Of a stretch of 13,570 nucleotides of DNA, positions 1-7,709 are shown piece after piece. The notes beneath the pieces are model-generated. The model searched no databases. It saw only the letters and a list, made by a program, of their open reading frames with translations, and was not told the origin of the DNA. The stretch covers positions 1-13,570 of the forward strand of contig JAEZAV010000033.1 in the NCBI GenBank assembly GCA_023430285.1. Direction: 5' to 3'. This DNA is from Methanobacteriota archaeon. GTDB taxonomy: Archaea > Methanobacteriota > Methanobacteria > Methanobacteriales > Methanobacteriaceae. Each line of letters begins with the position of its first letter. Within the stretch, counting starts at the first letter, position 1. The position numbers and the translations under genes were made by a program.

Positions 1-36
1 TGTTTTTTAAAATAAAACTTTAAGTAGAATACAAAA

Positions 37-45
37 CTTAAATAT
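37..45 (+). promoter_or_regulatory. Candidate TATA box for the PRC-barrel gene
   Basis: CTTAAATAT lies about 40 bases before the ATG at 81. A start of transcription about 25 bases downstream (near 66) would leave a short leader carrying the AGGTGAT ribosome binding site. The surroundings are so AT-rich that other TATA-like positions (for example 51-59) cannot be excluded. Confidence 0.35.
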
Positions 46-80
46 GAAGTAATATAAATTACTGAGATCAAGGTGATACC

Positions 81-335
81 ATGAGGATAATAGAAGAAAT
101 TATTGGTAAGGAAGTTCTTGACAGTTCTGCAATTATAATTGGTAAAGTAAAGGATGTAGAGGTAAACTTTGAAACCAAAACATTAGAATCATTCATTCTA
201 GGAAAGGGTGGAATATCTGAAGGTCTTGGTATTTCCAAAGGGGAAACAATAGTTCCCTATGAAATGGTTAAGAAGATTGGTGACAAGATCCTTTTAAAAA
301 GTGCAGCTGAAGATATAGACGAAGATTTGGATTAG
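81..335 (+). CDS. PRC-barrel domain protein
   Basis: Small 84-residue protein with the pattern of an archaeal PRC-barrel domain: an N-terminal 'GKEVLDSSAIIIGKVKDVEV' stretch (residues 9-28), then beta-rich segments and 'IVPYEMVKKIGDKILL' (57-72), ending in an acidic tail. Family members are stand-alone beta-barrel adaptors; some archaeal PRC-barrel proteins (CdpB) act in cell division with SepF, others are linked to RNA metabolism, so the role here is open. The start is supported by AGGTGAT at 71-77, three bases before the ATG. A T-rich stretch follows, so it may be a single-gene transcript. Fold confidence is high, function confidence low. Confidence 0.8.
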   Translation: MRIIEEIIGKEVLDSSAIIIGKVKDVEVNFETKTLESFILGKGGISEGLGISKGETIVPYEMVKKIGDKILLKSAAEDIDEDLD

Positions 336-344
336 AAGTTAACC

Positions 345-380
345 TTTCCAAATTTATTTTTATTTTGCTAATTTTTTGAA
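345..380 (+). terminator. T-rich stretch, possible archaeal terminator
   Basis: After the stop of the PRC-barrel gene the plus strand holds several short T runs (TTTATTTTTATTTT, then ATTTTTTG). Archaeal RNA polymerase terminates at such tracts without a strong hairpin. The same stretch could also hold the promoter of the next gene. Confidence 0.35.
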
Positions 381-416
381 TTTGATCAAATGAAACATTT
401 TTTCGGGGATATTTCT

Positions 417-578
417 ATGGAACTAACTGGCATCTGCAGTTTATGTAGAAAAGCAGGAAAAATTCACACCTGCCAACTTTGTGGAAGTTTGGTTTGTGAA
501 GAGTGCTACAACCCATCCAAGGGGATCTGCAGATCCTGCAACAAGAGAAACATTCCAGATATTAAAACCCTTAAATAA
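417..578 (+). CDS. Small eight-cysteine zinc-binding protein
   Basis: I chose ATG 417 over the upstream in-frame ATG at 390, because GGGGAT at 405-410 sits six bases before 417 while 390 has no ribosome binding site. The resulting 53-residue protein has four CxxC pairs: C7/C10, C19/C22, C27/C30 and C38/C41. This spacing (x8, x4 and x7 between pairs) fits two zinc ions bound in RING/B-box/FYVE-like cross-brace fashion, but the family was not identified. It ends 39 bases before pyrE on the same strand, so the two are probably co-transcribed. It could be an RNA- or protein-binding adaptor; no enzyme function is visible. Confidence 0.7.
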   Translation: MELTGICSLCRKAGKIHTCQLCGSLVCEECYNPSKGICRSCNKRNIPDIKTLK

Positions 579-617
579 TGTCTTCAGTACTTAGTAAGAG
601 CAACAGATGTGATATAA

Positions 618-1142
618 ATGGATAAAAAAAATGAATTAATAACCCTCCTAAAGGATAACCAAGTAGTTAAGTACGGTAAATTTACCCTGTCCTCTGGAAG
701 GGAAAGCAGCTACTACGTAGACATGAAGAGGGCAATTACAGATCCCATCATCCTTAATAAGATCGCGGAATTAATTACAGAACTGATAGCCGATGATAAA
801 ATTGATAAGGTAGCGGGCCCTGCATTGGGAGCAATTCCAATAGTCACAGCAGTTTCACTGGAATCTTCAATTCCCATGCTCATGATCAGAAAATCTAAAA
901 AGGATTATGGTACATCAGAACTTATTGAGGGAGATTTAGCGGATGATGATATTGTGGTGGTTGTTGAAGATGTGACAACAACTGGAAATTCGCTTATTAA
1001 AGCAATTCAAGCAGTTTCTTCCAATGGTGGTCTGGTTAAAAGAGCATTTGTTGTGGTTGACAGGGAAGAAGGTGCAATAGAAAATCTTAAAAATGAAGGG
1101 ATTGAACTGGAACCATTGGTCACAGTCAAAGACTTCATGTAA
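618..1142 (+). CDS. pyrE: Orotate phosphoribosyltransferase
   Basis: Converts orotate and PRPP to orotidine 5'-monophosphate and pyrophosphate, the fifth step of de novo pyrimidine synthesis, in the cytoplasm. The 174-residue length is normal for the short archaeal form. 'FTLSSGRESSYYVDMK' at residues 22-37 is the family's N-terminal orotate/PRPP region; the PRPP-binding loop 'VVEDVTTTGNS' is at 115-125; 'KVAGPALGAIPI' (64-75) is the hinge region typical of this type I phosphoribosyltransferase. GTGAT at 609-613 supports the ATG at 618. It follows the zinc-finger gene by 39 bases and converges with the moaB-like gene, with T tracts between them. Identification is firm. Confidence 0.94.
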   Translation: MDKKNELITLLKDNQVVKYGKFTLSSGRESSYYVDMKRAITDPIILNKIAELITELIADDKIDKVAGPALGAIPIVTAVSLESSIPMLMIRKSKKDYGTSELIEGDLADDDIVVVVEDVTTTGNSLIKAIQAVSSNGGLVKRAFVVVDREEGAIENLKNEGIELEPLVTVKDFM

Positions 1143-1169
1143 AAAACAAATAAAACCTTACTTTTTTTT
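1141..1169. terminator. Bidirectional T-tract terminator between pyrE and moaB
   Basis: Between the two convergent genes the plus strand has eight T (1162-1169), suited to end pyrE, and six A (1141-1146), which read as T on the minus strand and suit moaB. The plus-strand tract overlaps the moaB stop codon. Confidence 0.55.
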
Positions 1170-1692
1170 AGTCCTTAACATGTTTTACCAAGTGGTAAAC
1201 TTCGGAAGCTATGAGTTTCAAGCCTGTTTCAACAGCATTGGGGGATCCTGGCATTGAAATAATAATAATTCCATTGTAAACTCCTGCAGTTGCCCTGCTT
1301 AAAATGGCACCTGCTCCTATTTCCTTGTAGGATTCATGTCTGAATATTTCTCCAAAACCAGTTAATTCCTTTTGGAAAAGTGGCTGCAATGTTTCGATGG
1401 TAATATCCCTAGAACCTATACCAGTTCCACCGGTTGTTAAAATAATTTCTGCCGAGGTTTCTTCTATTATATCATCAATGGTGGCTTTTAAAAGATCTCC
1501 ATCGTCGGGGATGACCGTGTAAAAGACCATTTCATTCTCATTTTTCAACCTATCTATGATAAGGTTACCAGAAACATCAGTTGTTTTGTTTTCGAGATAA
1601 TCTCTGTATTTACTATCGCTCAAGGTAATAACAGCAAAATTAACGGATTTAGGTGAACTCTGCTTATGTTCTTCCATACTTTTACTTTTCAT
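1168..1692 (-). CDS. moaB: MoaB/MogA-family molybdopterin biosynthesis protein
   Basis: Member of the MoaB/MogA family that adenylylates molybdopterin before metal insertion, giving molybdenum or tungsten cofactor; methanogens need it for formylmethanofuran dehydrogenase. The 174 residues include the ATP/molybdopterin signature 'TTGGTGIGSRD' (86-96), a 'DVSG' motif (39-42) and 'SMPGSPNAV' (146-154). The first 15 residues are a polar extension before the first beta strand. The ATG at 1692 is preceded by GGGATGA; the second Met (codon 6) has no ribosome binding site. A TATA-like AT block around 1714-1725 (minus strand) lies only about 27 bases upstream, so the leader would be very short. MoaB and MogA cannot be separated with certainty by eye. 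Confidence 0.9.
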   Translation of the reverse strand: MKSKSMEEHKQSSPKSVNFAVITLSDSKYRDYLENKTTDVSGNLIIDRLKNENEMVFYTVIPDDGDLLKATIDDIIEETSAEIILTTGGTGIGSRDITIETLQPLFQKELTGFGEIFRHESYKEIGAGAILSRATAGVYNGIIIISMPGSPNAVETGLKLIASEVYHLVKHVKD

Positions 1693-1844
1693 AGTTTCAT
1701 CCCATCAAGATCTGTTTTAATAAATTAATCCTATGCAACTTTTTGTTGAATTTACAATATCAACTTTTGTTCAAATTATTACATGGAAAATATCATTATC
1801 AGTAGTTTTAATTTGAATCTAAACAGTTTTTGAATAAGAATAAG

Positions 1845-1853
1845 TTTAAATAT
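1845..1853 (+). promoter_or_regulatory. TATA box of the candidate small RNA
   Basis: TTTAAATAT centred at 1849, 28 bases before the first paired base of the 1877-1958 hairpin. This is the same TATA-to-start distance as seen for nob1 and DUF2117 in this window, so a transcript would begin almost exactly at the base of the stem. Confidence 0.55.
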
Positions 1854-1876
1854 CCTGAAAAATAGATTTTTAAGAA

Positions 1877-1958
1877 GAGAGAGGGCATTAGGTCCAAATC
1901 GGAGGCGGTTAATTTTTTTGCGAAAAAAATTAAGAGGAGTCTAATTATACCCTCCCTC
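1877..1958 (+). ncRNA. Candidate structured non-coding RNA, family unknown
   Basis: A long imperfect hairpin can be built by hand. The basal helix pairs GAGAGAGGG (1877-1885) with CCCTCCCTC (1950-1958), with one A-C mismatch. The middle helix pairs ATTAGGTCC (1887-1895) with GGAGTCTAAT (1936-1945), with two G-U pairs and a bulged A. The apical helix pairs TTAATTTTTTT (1909-1919) with AAAAAAATTAA (1923-1933), a perfect 11-base stem with a GCG loop. A one-sided internal loop (1896-1908) with GGAGGCGG lies between the middle and apical helices. Three nested helices, a well-placed TATA box and no coding frame argue for a real RNA. It does not match the tRNA, SRP, RNase P, fluoride riboswitch or C/D-box patterns I know. 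Strand is assigned from the TATA box. Confidence 0.5.
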
Positions 1959-2033
1959 ATCAGTTACTTTATGTTTTTAAGTACATAAAAGCTTTTGCAC
2001 AGAGTGCCTTAAAATTATAAAAAGCAATATTTA

Positions 2034-2057
2034 TCCTTTATTATGTAAAATAAAGGA
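2034..2057. repeat. Perfect 9-base inverted repeat
   Basis: TCCTTTATT (2034-2042) and AATAAAGGA (2049-2057) are perfect reverse complements separated by six bases. It lies about 100 bases upstream of nob1 and 75 bases after the candidate RNA. It could be an operator or a weak hairpin; AT-rich DNA produces such repeats by chance fairly often. Confidence 0.4.
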
Positions 2058-2125
2058 ATATATTGAGATTTATAACATAATTATCCCTATTTAGTCGCTG
2101 AAATTTTCATTAAATTATAAACTTA

Positions 2126-2134
2126 TTTATAAAA
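2126..2134 (+). promoter_or_regulatory. TATA box of nob1
   Basis: TTTATAAAA centred at 2130, 27 bases before ATG 2157. With the usual archaeal spacing, transcription would start at or within a base or two of the ATG, giving a leaderless mRNA. This agrees with the absence of a ribosome binding site. Confidence 0.6.
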
Positions 2135-2156
2135 CTTGTTTAATAAAAATTGTAGT

Positions 2157-2660
2157 ATGAACCATGGAGTCTACGTCCTTGATGCTTCGGCTATAATTGG
2201 AGGATTTATATCTAAAAAGGATAATTTTGTCACGGCATCAGTAATTAATGAAATAAAGGATTTAAAATCAAAAATAAGTCTTGAAACTGCAATCGAAGAT
2301 GGATCAATCAAAATTATTGAACCAGATGTTTCTGATCTACAAGAGGTTGAGAGAGTCATCAAGGAATCTGGAGATATTCTTAGGTTATCCGGAGTTGACA
2401 TTAAGTTGGTTGCTTTGGGATACAAATTGAAGAGGGAATCCTTAAACCCTACAGTTGTGACCGATGATTATTCAATGCAGAACGTTCTTAAAATTATTGG
2501 AATATCATACAGGAGTGTTCTGACCGATGGTATCAACGAAGTATATGGTTGGATCAAGGTCTGCAAGGGATGTAAAACTAAATATCCTCCAGAATATAAA
2601 TTTGAGGAATGTGAAATATGTGGTACACGCATCATCAAAAAACGGATCAAAAATCCATGA
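2157..2660 (+). CDS. nob1: Nob1-type rRNA maturation endonuclease
   Basis: PIN-domain endoribonuclease expected to cut precursor 16S rRNA at its 3' end during late small-subunit assembly. The PIN acidic residues are visible: D9 in 'YVLDASAIIGG', E32 in 'NEIKDL', D81 in 'SGVDIKLVALG' and D103/D104 in 'TDDYSMQN'. A C-terminal zinc ribbon follows, with C136/C139 and C152/C155. This PIN-plus-ribbon order and 167-residue length fit archaeal Nob1. An in-frame TTG at 2136 would add seven residues, but ATG 2157 is preferred because it lies right at the expected transcription start and directly before the first PIN strand. Probably a single-gene transcript, ended by nine T at 2736-2744. Confidence 0.9.
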   Translation: MNHGVYVLDASAIIGGFISKKDNFVTASVINEIKDLKSKISLETAIEDGSIKIIEPDVSDLQEVERVIKESGDILRLSGVDIKLVALGYKLKRESLNPTVVTDDYSMQNVLKIIGISYRSVLTDGINEVYGWIKVCKGCKTKYPPEYKFEECEICGTRIIKKRIKNP

Positions 2661-2735
2661 GAATACTAATTTTTAACTGAATTGCATAGATTTGATGAAT
2701 TTGAAGGATAAAACAAACTTTAAAACTGGATATTA

Positions 2736-2744
2736 TTTTTTTTT
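2736..2744 (+). terminator. T9 tract after nob1
   Basis: Nine consecutive T about 75 bases after the nob1 stop and just ahead of the DUF2117 promoter; typical archaeal termination signal. Confidence 0.5.
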
Positions 2745-2750
2745 AGTTAA

Positions 2751-2759
2751 TTATAAAAA
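2751..2759 (+). promoter_or_regulatory. TATA box of the methanogenesis-marker operon
   Basis: TTATAAAAA centred at 2755, 28 bases before ATG 2783. No ribosome binding site precedes the gene, so the transcript is probably leaderless. No other convincing promoter was found before the later genes, so this is the best candidate to drive all nine genes to nifB. Confidence 0.6.
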
Positions 2760-2782
2760 CCTCTCTACCTAACACTGTTTTA

Positions 2783-3913
2783 ATGATGAAAATAGGAGTG
2801 GTTGTTCACGGGCCTCAAATTGTTGATACGGGATACGCAGTTAAGATACTGAAACTTCTTGAAAACTATGGGGATGTTACCGCAATACTTGGCGGAACCA
2901 TGGGCAGAACGGCTGTAATTGATGCGGAACTTGAAGATAACATTGACATTGGTCAAAAACTTCTTCCAAGCCAGTCTATAGAGAAACTTTCAAAAAATTC
3001 AGACTTGGTTGTACTCATCAACTATGGAAAGTCCAGTGTAACAGGACATGCATTTGGATACAAGGTATTTAACAGATGTGATGTTGATCCTATCCTGTTG
3101 CAGATAGAACGACCTGGAGAAAATGATGGAACAGTCATACCATGGAACAAGGATCTAGCTGCCTTTGCAGAAAATATTGCCAGAGATCTTAAGTTACAAA
3201 TAATCGATCCTTCACTCATAACTGATAAAATGGAATTAAATGGGGTAGGAGCATTTAAATCAGGTAACATAGTTCATAGGAAGGTAGCTGGAGTTTCTCC
3301 AGATGAAAATATTCTTTTAAACGGTATTGTGGTTGGGAGATCAACATCAAAAAATGTTATACTGGTTGCAGAGGATGGGATCCTCACCCAGATCCTTGGG
3401 GGCATAATAAAAAATCATGGAGTTGAAAAGCTTGGAAAGATCGATCTTGAAAATGCAGTGGTTAAAACAGGACTGCTTAGAAGGTCAAAAGTTAAACCAA
3501 GAATAATTAAATCTAAACAGAATAATGAAAATAGAAATTCTTCTAAACTCAATATATCTTATTTAAGTCATGCAGCTGAGGACATATACAAATTAAAAGA
3601 TTCTGATCTTGTGGTAACTGTTGGAGATGATACTACGCTGGTCGCAGCAGATATTCTCTACAGATTCAACGTTCCAATCATTGGCATAACAGATGGGGAC
3701 CTTGACCGTGTAGTTGAGGAAGGGTTTAAACCAGTTGGATCTATGATCATAGAATTAGAAAGCGGTTGGGATGACATTATAGGTGAAAAAATCTTTTTAG
3801 AACTGTTTAATGGCAAACAAACCATGGAAATAGAAAATATAGAAAATTTTAAAAGTAAAATCATACAAATTATTAGCAATACCACCAGTAAATATAATTT
3901 AAAATACAATTAG
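2783..3913 (+). CDS. DUF2117-family protein, first gene of the marker operon
   Basis: 376-residue soluble protein resembling the DUF2117 family of methanogens; biochemical function unknown. The N-terminal half starts with a nucleotide-binding-like strand-loop 'IGVVVHGPQIVDTG' (4-17), then 'AILGGTMGRTAVID' (34-47). A polar, Asn/Lys-rich linker (about 235-258) separates a C-terminal Rossmann-like segment 'VGDDTTLVAADILYRF' (280-295) and 'IIGITDGDLDRVVEEGF' (299-315). The DD and DGD acidic clusters suggest metal or phosphate binding, which is inference. ATG 2783 and ATG 2786 are both possible starts; the TATA box position favours the first. It ends 28 bases before mmp2 with no terminator, so it most likely belongs to the operon. 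Family call is from memory and moderately sure. Confidence 0.7.
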   Translation: MMKIGVVVHGPQIVDTGYAVKILKLLENYGDVTAILGGTMGRTAVIDAELEDNIDIGQKLLPSQSIEKLSKNSDLVVLINYGKSSVTGHAFGYKVFNRCDVDPILLQIERPGENDGTVIPWNKDLAAFAENIARDLKLQIIDPSLITDKMELNGVGAFKSGNIVHRKVAGVSPDENILLNGIVVGRSTSKNVILVAEDGILTQILGGIIKNHGVEKLGKIDLENAVVKTGLLRRSKVKPRIIKSKQNNENRNSSKLNISYLSHAAEDIYKLKDSDLVVTVGDDTTLVAADILYRFNVPIIGITDGDLDRVVEEGFKPVGSMIIELESGWDDIIGEKIFLELFNGKQTMEIENIENFKSKIIQIISNTTSKYNLKYN

Positions 3914-3941
3914 GATTTAAAACCTTGAATGGGGTGGATAC

Positions 3942-4928
3942 TTGAATTTAGATACTCTTGTTAATTCTATCAAAACCTACGAAGGAATCACTCGCAAAAA
4001 TTTCATCAAGGGTGCAACCAAAATTTTGGATGATACCTACAACATAGCAGGCAGAACAGCCCTAGGATATGGGGATGATGCCTCCGCAATAGACATCGGA
4101 AATGACAATTATCTTTTAATGGCTGCAGACGGAATGTGGGGACAGCTCATGGAAGGAAACCCGCGATGGGCAGGTTACTGTTCTGTTCTTGTTAATGTCA
4201 ACGACATAGCAGCAATGGGAGGTATTCCCATGGGCATGACAAATGTTATATCTGTAAGTGACCCAGAACTATGCAACGAGATAATGCTGGGTATTAAGGA
4301 AGGTGTTAAGAAGTTTGGAGTGCCAATGGTTGGAGGACACCTTCATCCAGACACACCCTACCTTGCATTAGATGTTTCCATAACTGGGATAGTGGGAAAA
4401 GATGATGTTATAACCAGTGCTGGTGCCGAGGTGGGAGACGTTGTGCTCGTGGCAATGGATTTAGATGGGCAGCAACATCCTGACTTCAAACTTAACTGGG
4501 ACACAACCACTCACAAAACAGCGGAACTGGTACAGGCACAGATAATGGCCATGAACGAGCTGGGAAAGAAACACCTCTTAACAGCAGGGAAGGATGTAAG
4601 TAACCCTGGAATCATTGGAACCCTTGGAATGTTACTCGAAGCATCAGAAGTTGGAGCAACCATCGAACTTGGAAAAATTCCTAGAAACTCCTCTGTAGAT
4701 TGGGAAGAATGGCTCAAAGTTTATCCAGGATCAGGATTTGTTCTGACAGCCAAGGAAGAAAATGCAGAGGAATGCATAAAAATACTGGAAAAGGTTAACA
4801 TCACCACCCAAGTGGCAGGCAGAATTATAGAAGAAAAGTTACTTAACTTAACACACCAAGGACAGGAAAGAACTGTCTTCGATTTCAACAAGGACATGAT
4901 AATCGGAATTAAAGAGGAAATTCTCTAA
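3942..4928 (+). CDS. mmp2: Methanogenesis marker protein 2 (AIR synthase-like)
   Basis: Member of the PurM/HypE/SelD/ThiL ATP-binding superfamily, in the methanogen-specific marker 2 group. 'GYGDDAS' (42-48) and 'NVNDIAAMGG' (85-94) correspond to the superfamily's nucleotide-phosphate and magnesium region; 'MVGGHLHPD' (129-137) is the second conserved block and is followed by the C-terminal AIRS_C domain. The full 328 residues are intact. The start is TTG at 3942, preceded by GGGGTGGAT (3931-3939); the first ATG lies far inside the domain. Relatives activate carboxylates, carbamoyl groups or selenide with ATP; the marker 2 substrate is not known. It is 14 bases ahead of mmp3, which belongs to the MCR activation complex, so a role in MCR maturation is plausible. 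Confidence 0.87.
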   Translation: MNLDTLVNSIKTYEGITRKNFIKGATKILDDTYNIAGRTALGYGDDASAIDIGNDNYLLMAADGMWGQLMEGNPRWAGYCSVLVNVNDIAAMGGIPMGMTNVISVSDPELCNEIMLGIKEGVKKFGVPMVGGHLHPDTPYLALDVSITGIVGKDDVITSAGAEVGDVVLVAMDLDGQQHPDFKLNWDTTTHKTAELVQAQIMAMNELGKKHLLTAGKDVSNPGIIGTLGMLLEASEVGATIELGKIPRNSSVDWEEWLKVYPGSGFVLTAKEENAEECIKILEKVNITTQVAGRIIEEKLLNLTHQGQERTVFDFNKDMIIGIKEEIL

Positions 4929-4942
4929 AAGGAGAGGTTATA

Positions 4943-6458
<1,516 letters not shown>

Positions 6459-6481
<23 letters not shown>

Positions 6482-6884
6482 GATCACTCGTATGATCATA
6501 CTGGGGCCATCTGCAAATATAAGTCAGACGGAACTAGTCAGAAAACTCCACATGATGGAACTTCCAATAACCATCAAATCCACATGTTACGGTGCAGTAG
6601 TTAATGGAGAGGAATCTGCCGTTAACACGGCAGTGGAAAAGGCTCGTAATCTAGATTACTGTAATATTTTTACCAAAGACAGAGGTTTTCCACCGGGTGA
6701 TCCCAGAAGATGCCGAGCTAAAAGGGGAGGGGCAAGGGAAGGATTTCACCAGCTTGAAAAGGAATTTGAACTTTTAGGTTTCGTGAGTGAAGCACTGGAA
6801 CACCCCCACAAAGTCAGCCTTAAAAAGCCCAAAAAAGTCCCTGTTGATACATTTAAAGAAGTTGTGAAGGAGTGTGAAGAATGA
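6459..6884 (+). CDS. mmp6: Methanogenesis marker protein 6
   Basis: Small 141-residue protein of the marker 6 family, found across methanogens with unknown function. The frame is open upstream to a TTG at 6429, but GGAAGGTGA (6442-6450) placed eight bases before ATG 6459 makes that the likely start, inside the end of mmp3. The most characteristic segment is the basic, glycine-rich 'FTKDRGFPPGDPRRCRAKRG' (71-90), followed by 'GAREGFHQLEKEF' (91-103). Cysteines C43, C68 and C85 could be relevant in an operon concerned with iron-sulfur clusters, but no classical motif is formed. Overlap with both neighbours implies translational coupling. Confidence 0.82.
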
Positions 6885-7258
6885 ACCTTACAAATTCATC
6901 CACAGGGGAAGAAATTGTACCAGTTGCAATGGCCATACACGAACTTGTTAACAGGCTTCCAATAACCATGCGAACCCAAAAATCTGGTGGAGTCAGAATA
7001 GAGGAAGGTAAAGTTTTAGAAACTGATTATACAGGACCAATTCTAGAAAAAGTTCTTGAAGACGGTGAAATATCCAATGAAACACCTCAAGATGGTCCTT
7101 ACAAAGGAACTCCAGTTATTGTAGTTCCCTTAATAGAAAATAATGAAGTTATAGCTGCAATAGGTGTTATAGATACAACCAAAGGAATTTACAGTGATAT
7201 TATGGAGATGACTAGGCGACCTGAACAACAGGATAATACAAAGGGGGAATTTTATTAA
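6881..7258 (+). CDS. DUF2111-family protein
   Basis: 125-residue soluble protein matching the DUF2111 family of methanogens; function unknown. It starts at an ATGA overlap with the mmp6 stop, with GGAGTGTGA upstream. The N-terminal 'VAMAIHELVNRLPITMRTQ' (14-32) and the C-terminal 'YKGTPVIVVPLIENNEVIAA' (88-107), then 'IGVID', look like a small alpha-beta ligand-binding fold; the latter resembles the last strands of GAF/Cache-type sensor domains, which is inference only. No cysteine is present, so it is not itself a cluster scaffold. Its stop TAA (7256-7258) shares a base with the ATT start proposed for mmp5. Co-translation within the operon is very likely. Confidence 0.78.
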   Translation: MNLTNSSTGEEIVPVAMAIHELVNRLPITMRTQKSGGVRIEEGKVLETDYTGPILEKVLEDGEISNETPQDGPYKGTPVIVVPLIENNEVIAAIGVIDTTKGIYSDIMEMTRRPEQQDNTKGEFY

Positions 7259-7709
7259 AATAGCAATATTCCCGCCCAATTCCCTAATACTAGCGGATCT
7301 TGTCGAAAGAAAGGGGCATGAAGCTCTTGTTCTTCAAAAAGAGATAAGAAAAAGGGTTACTGATGTGGAAATAGATTCACCACCACTCAACATAACAGAA
7401 GAAGAACCTATAAAAGGACTTAAATATGCAGCAATTGAAGTACCATCTGGAGTAAGGGGTAGAATGGCAATATTCGGTCCTTTGATAGAAGCAGCTGAGG
7501 CTGCTATTATTATGGAAGATGCTCCATTTGGTTTTGGATGTATAGGCTGTGCCCGAACCAACGAACTTTCCATGTTCTACTTAAGAAAGAGGGGAATTCC
7601 ACTTTTAGAACTTCATTATCCAACCACCAAGGAAGAAACAATGGAAGTTGTAAACAAAATCAACACATTTTTAGACAGTTTAGACGAGTTGGAGGATAAA
7701 AATGGTTAA
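7254..7709 (+). CDS. mmp5: Methanogenesis marker protein 5, probable ATT start
   Basis: 151-residue protein assigned to the marker 5 family. The only standard start (GTG 7365) would remove 37 residues that clearly belong to the fold: 'KIAIFPPNSLILADLVERKG' (2-21) and 'HEALVLQKEIRKRV' follow in the same open frame. The frame has no ATG, GTG or TTG before 7365. The best start is ATT at 7254, five bases after AGGGGGA (7242-7248) and overlapping the preceding stop as ATTAA. The centre has 'VPSGVRGRMAIFGPLIEAAE' (63-82) and the cysteine pair 'FGCIGCAR' (94-101, C96/C99), which may bind metal. The gene overlaps mmp15 by eight bases. Family identity is likely; the role is unknown. Confidence 0.78.
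   Translation: MKIAIFPPNSLILADLVERKGHEALVLQKEIRKRVTDVEIDSPPLNITEEEPIKGLKYAAIEVPSGVRGRMAIFGPLIEAAEAAIIMEDAPFGFGCIGCARTNELSMFYLRKRGIPLLELHYPTTKEETMEVVNKINTFLDSLDELEDKNG

Larger units (their letters stand above)
1693..2156. other. 464-base intergenic region with a structured RNA and promoters
   Basis: No convincing coding frame was found here. It holds, left to right: the upstream region of moaB (minus strand); a TATA box at 1845-1853; a long imperfect hairpin at 1877-1958, the only GC-richer island in very AT-rich DNA; a weak hairpin with arms 1968-1974 and 1983-1989 around a TTTTAAGT loop that may end the RNA; a perfect 9-base inverted repeat (2034-2042 / 2049-2057); and the TATA box of nob1 at 2126-2134. 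Confidence 0.7.

Noticed and set aside
48..63. AGTAAT-ATAA-ATTACT inverted repeat upstream of the PRC-barrel gene as an operator
   Set aside because: Six-base arms in very AT-rich DNA are likely by chance; no second copy was noticed.
390..416. Upstream ATG as the start of the zinc protein
   Set aside because: No ribosome binding site before 390, whereas GGGGAT stands six bases before ATG 417; the nine extra residues are not part of the cysteine module.
1877..1958. Assignment of the hairpin to tRNA, SRP RNA, RNase P RNA, a fluoride riboswitch or a C/D-box RNA
   Set aside because: No cloverleaf, no SRP helix 8 signature, wrong size for RNase P RNA, no fluoride riboswitch core and no C or D boxes; a H/ACA guide also fits poorly because the internal loop is one-sided and no ACA follows the stem.
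7254..7364. Frameshift or pseudogene explanation for the missing mmp5 N-terminus
   Set aside because: The frame is continuous from 7254 and reads as sensible protein, so a rare start codon explains it without any frameshift.
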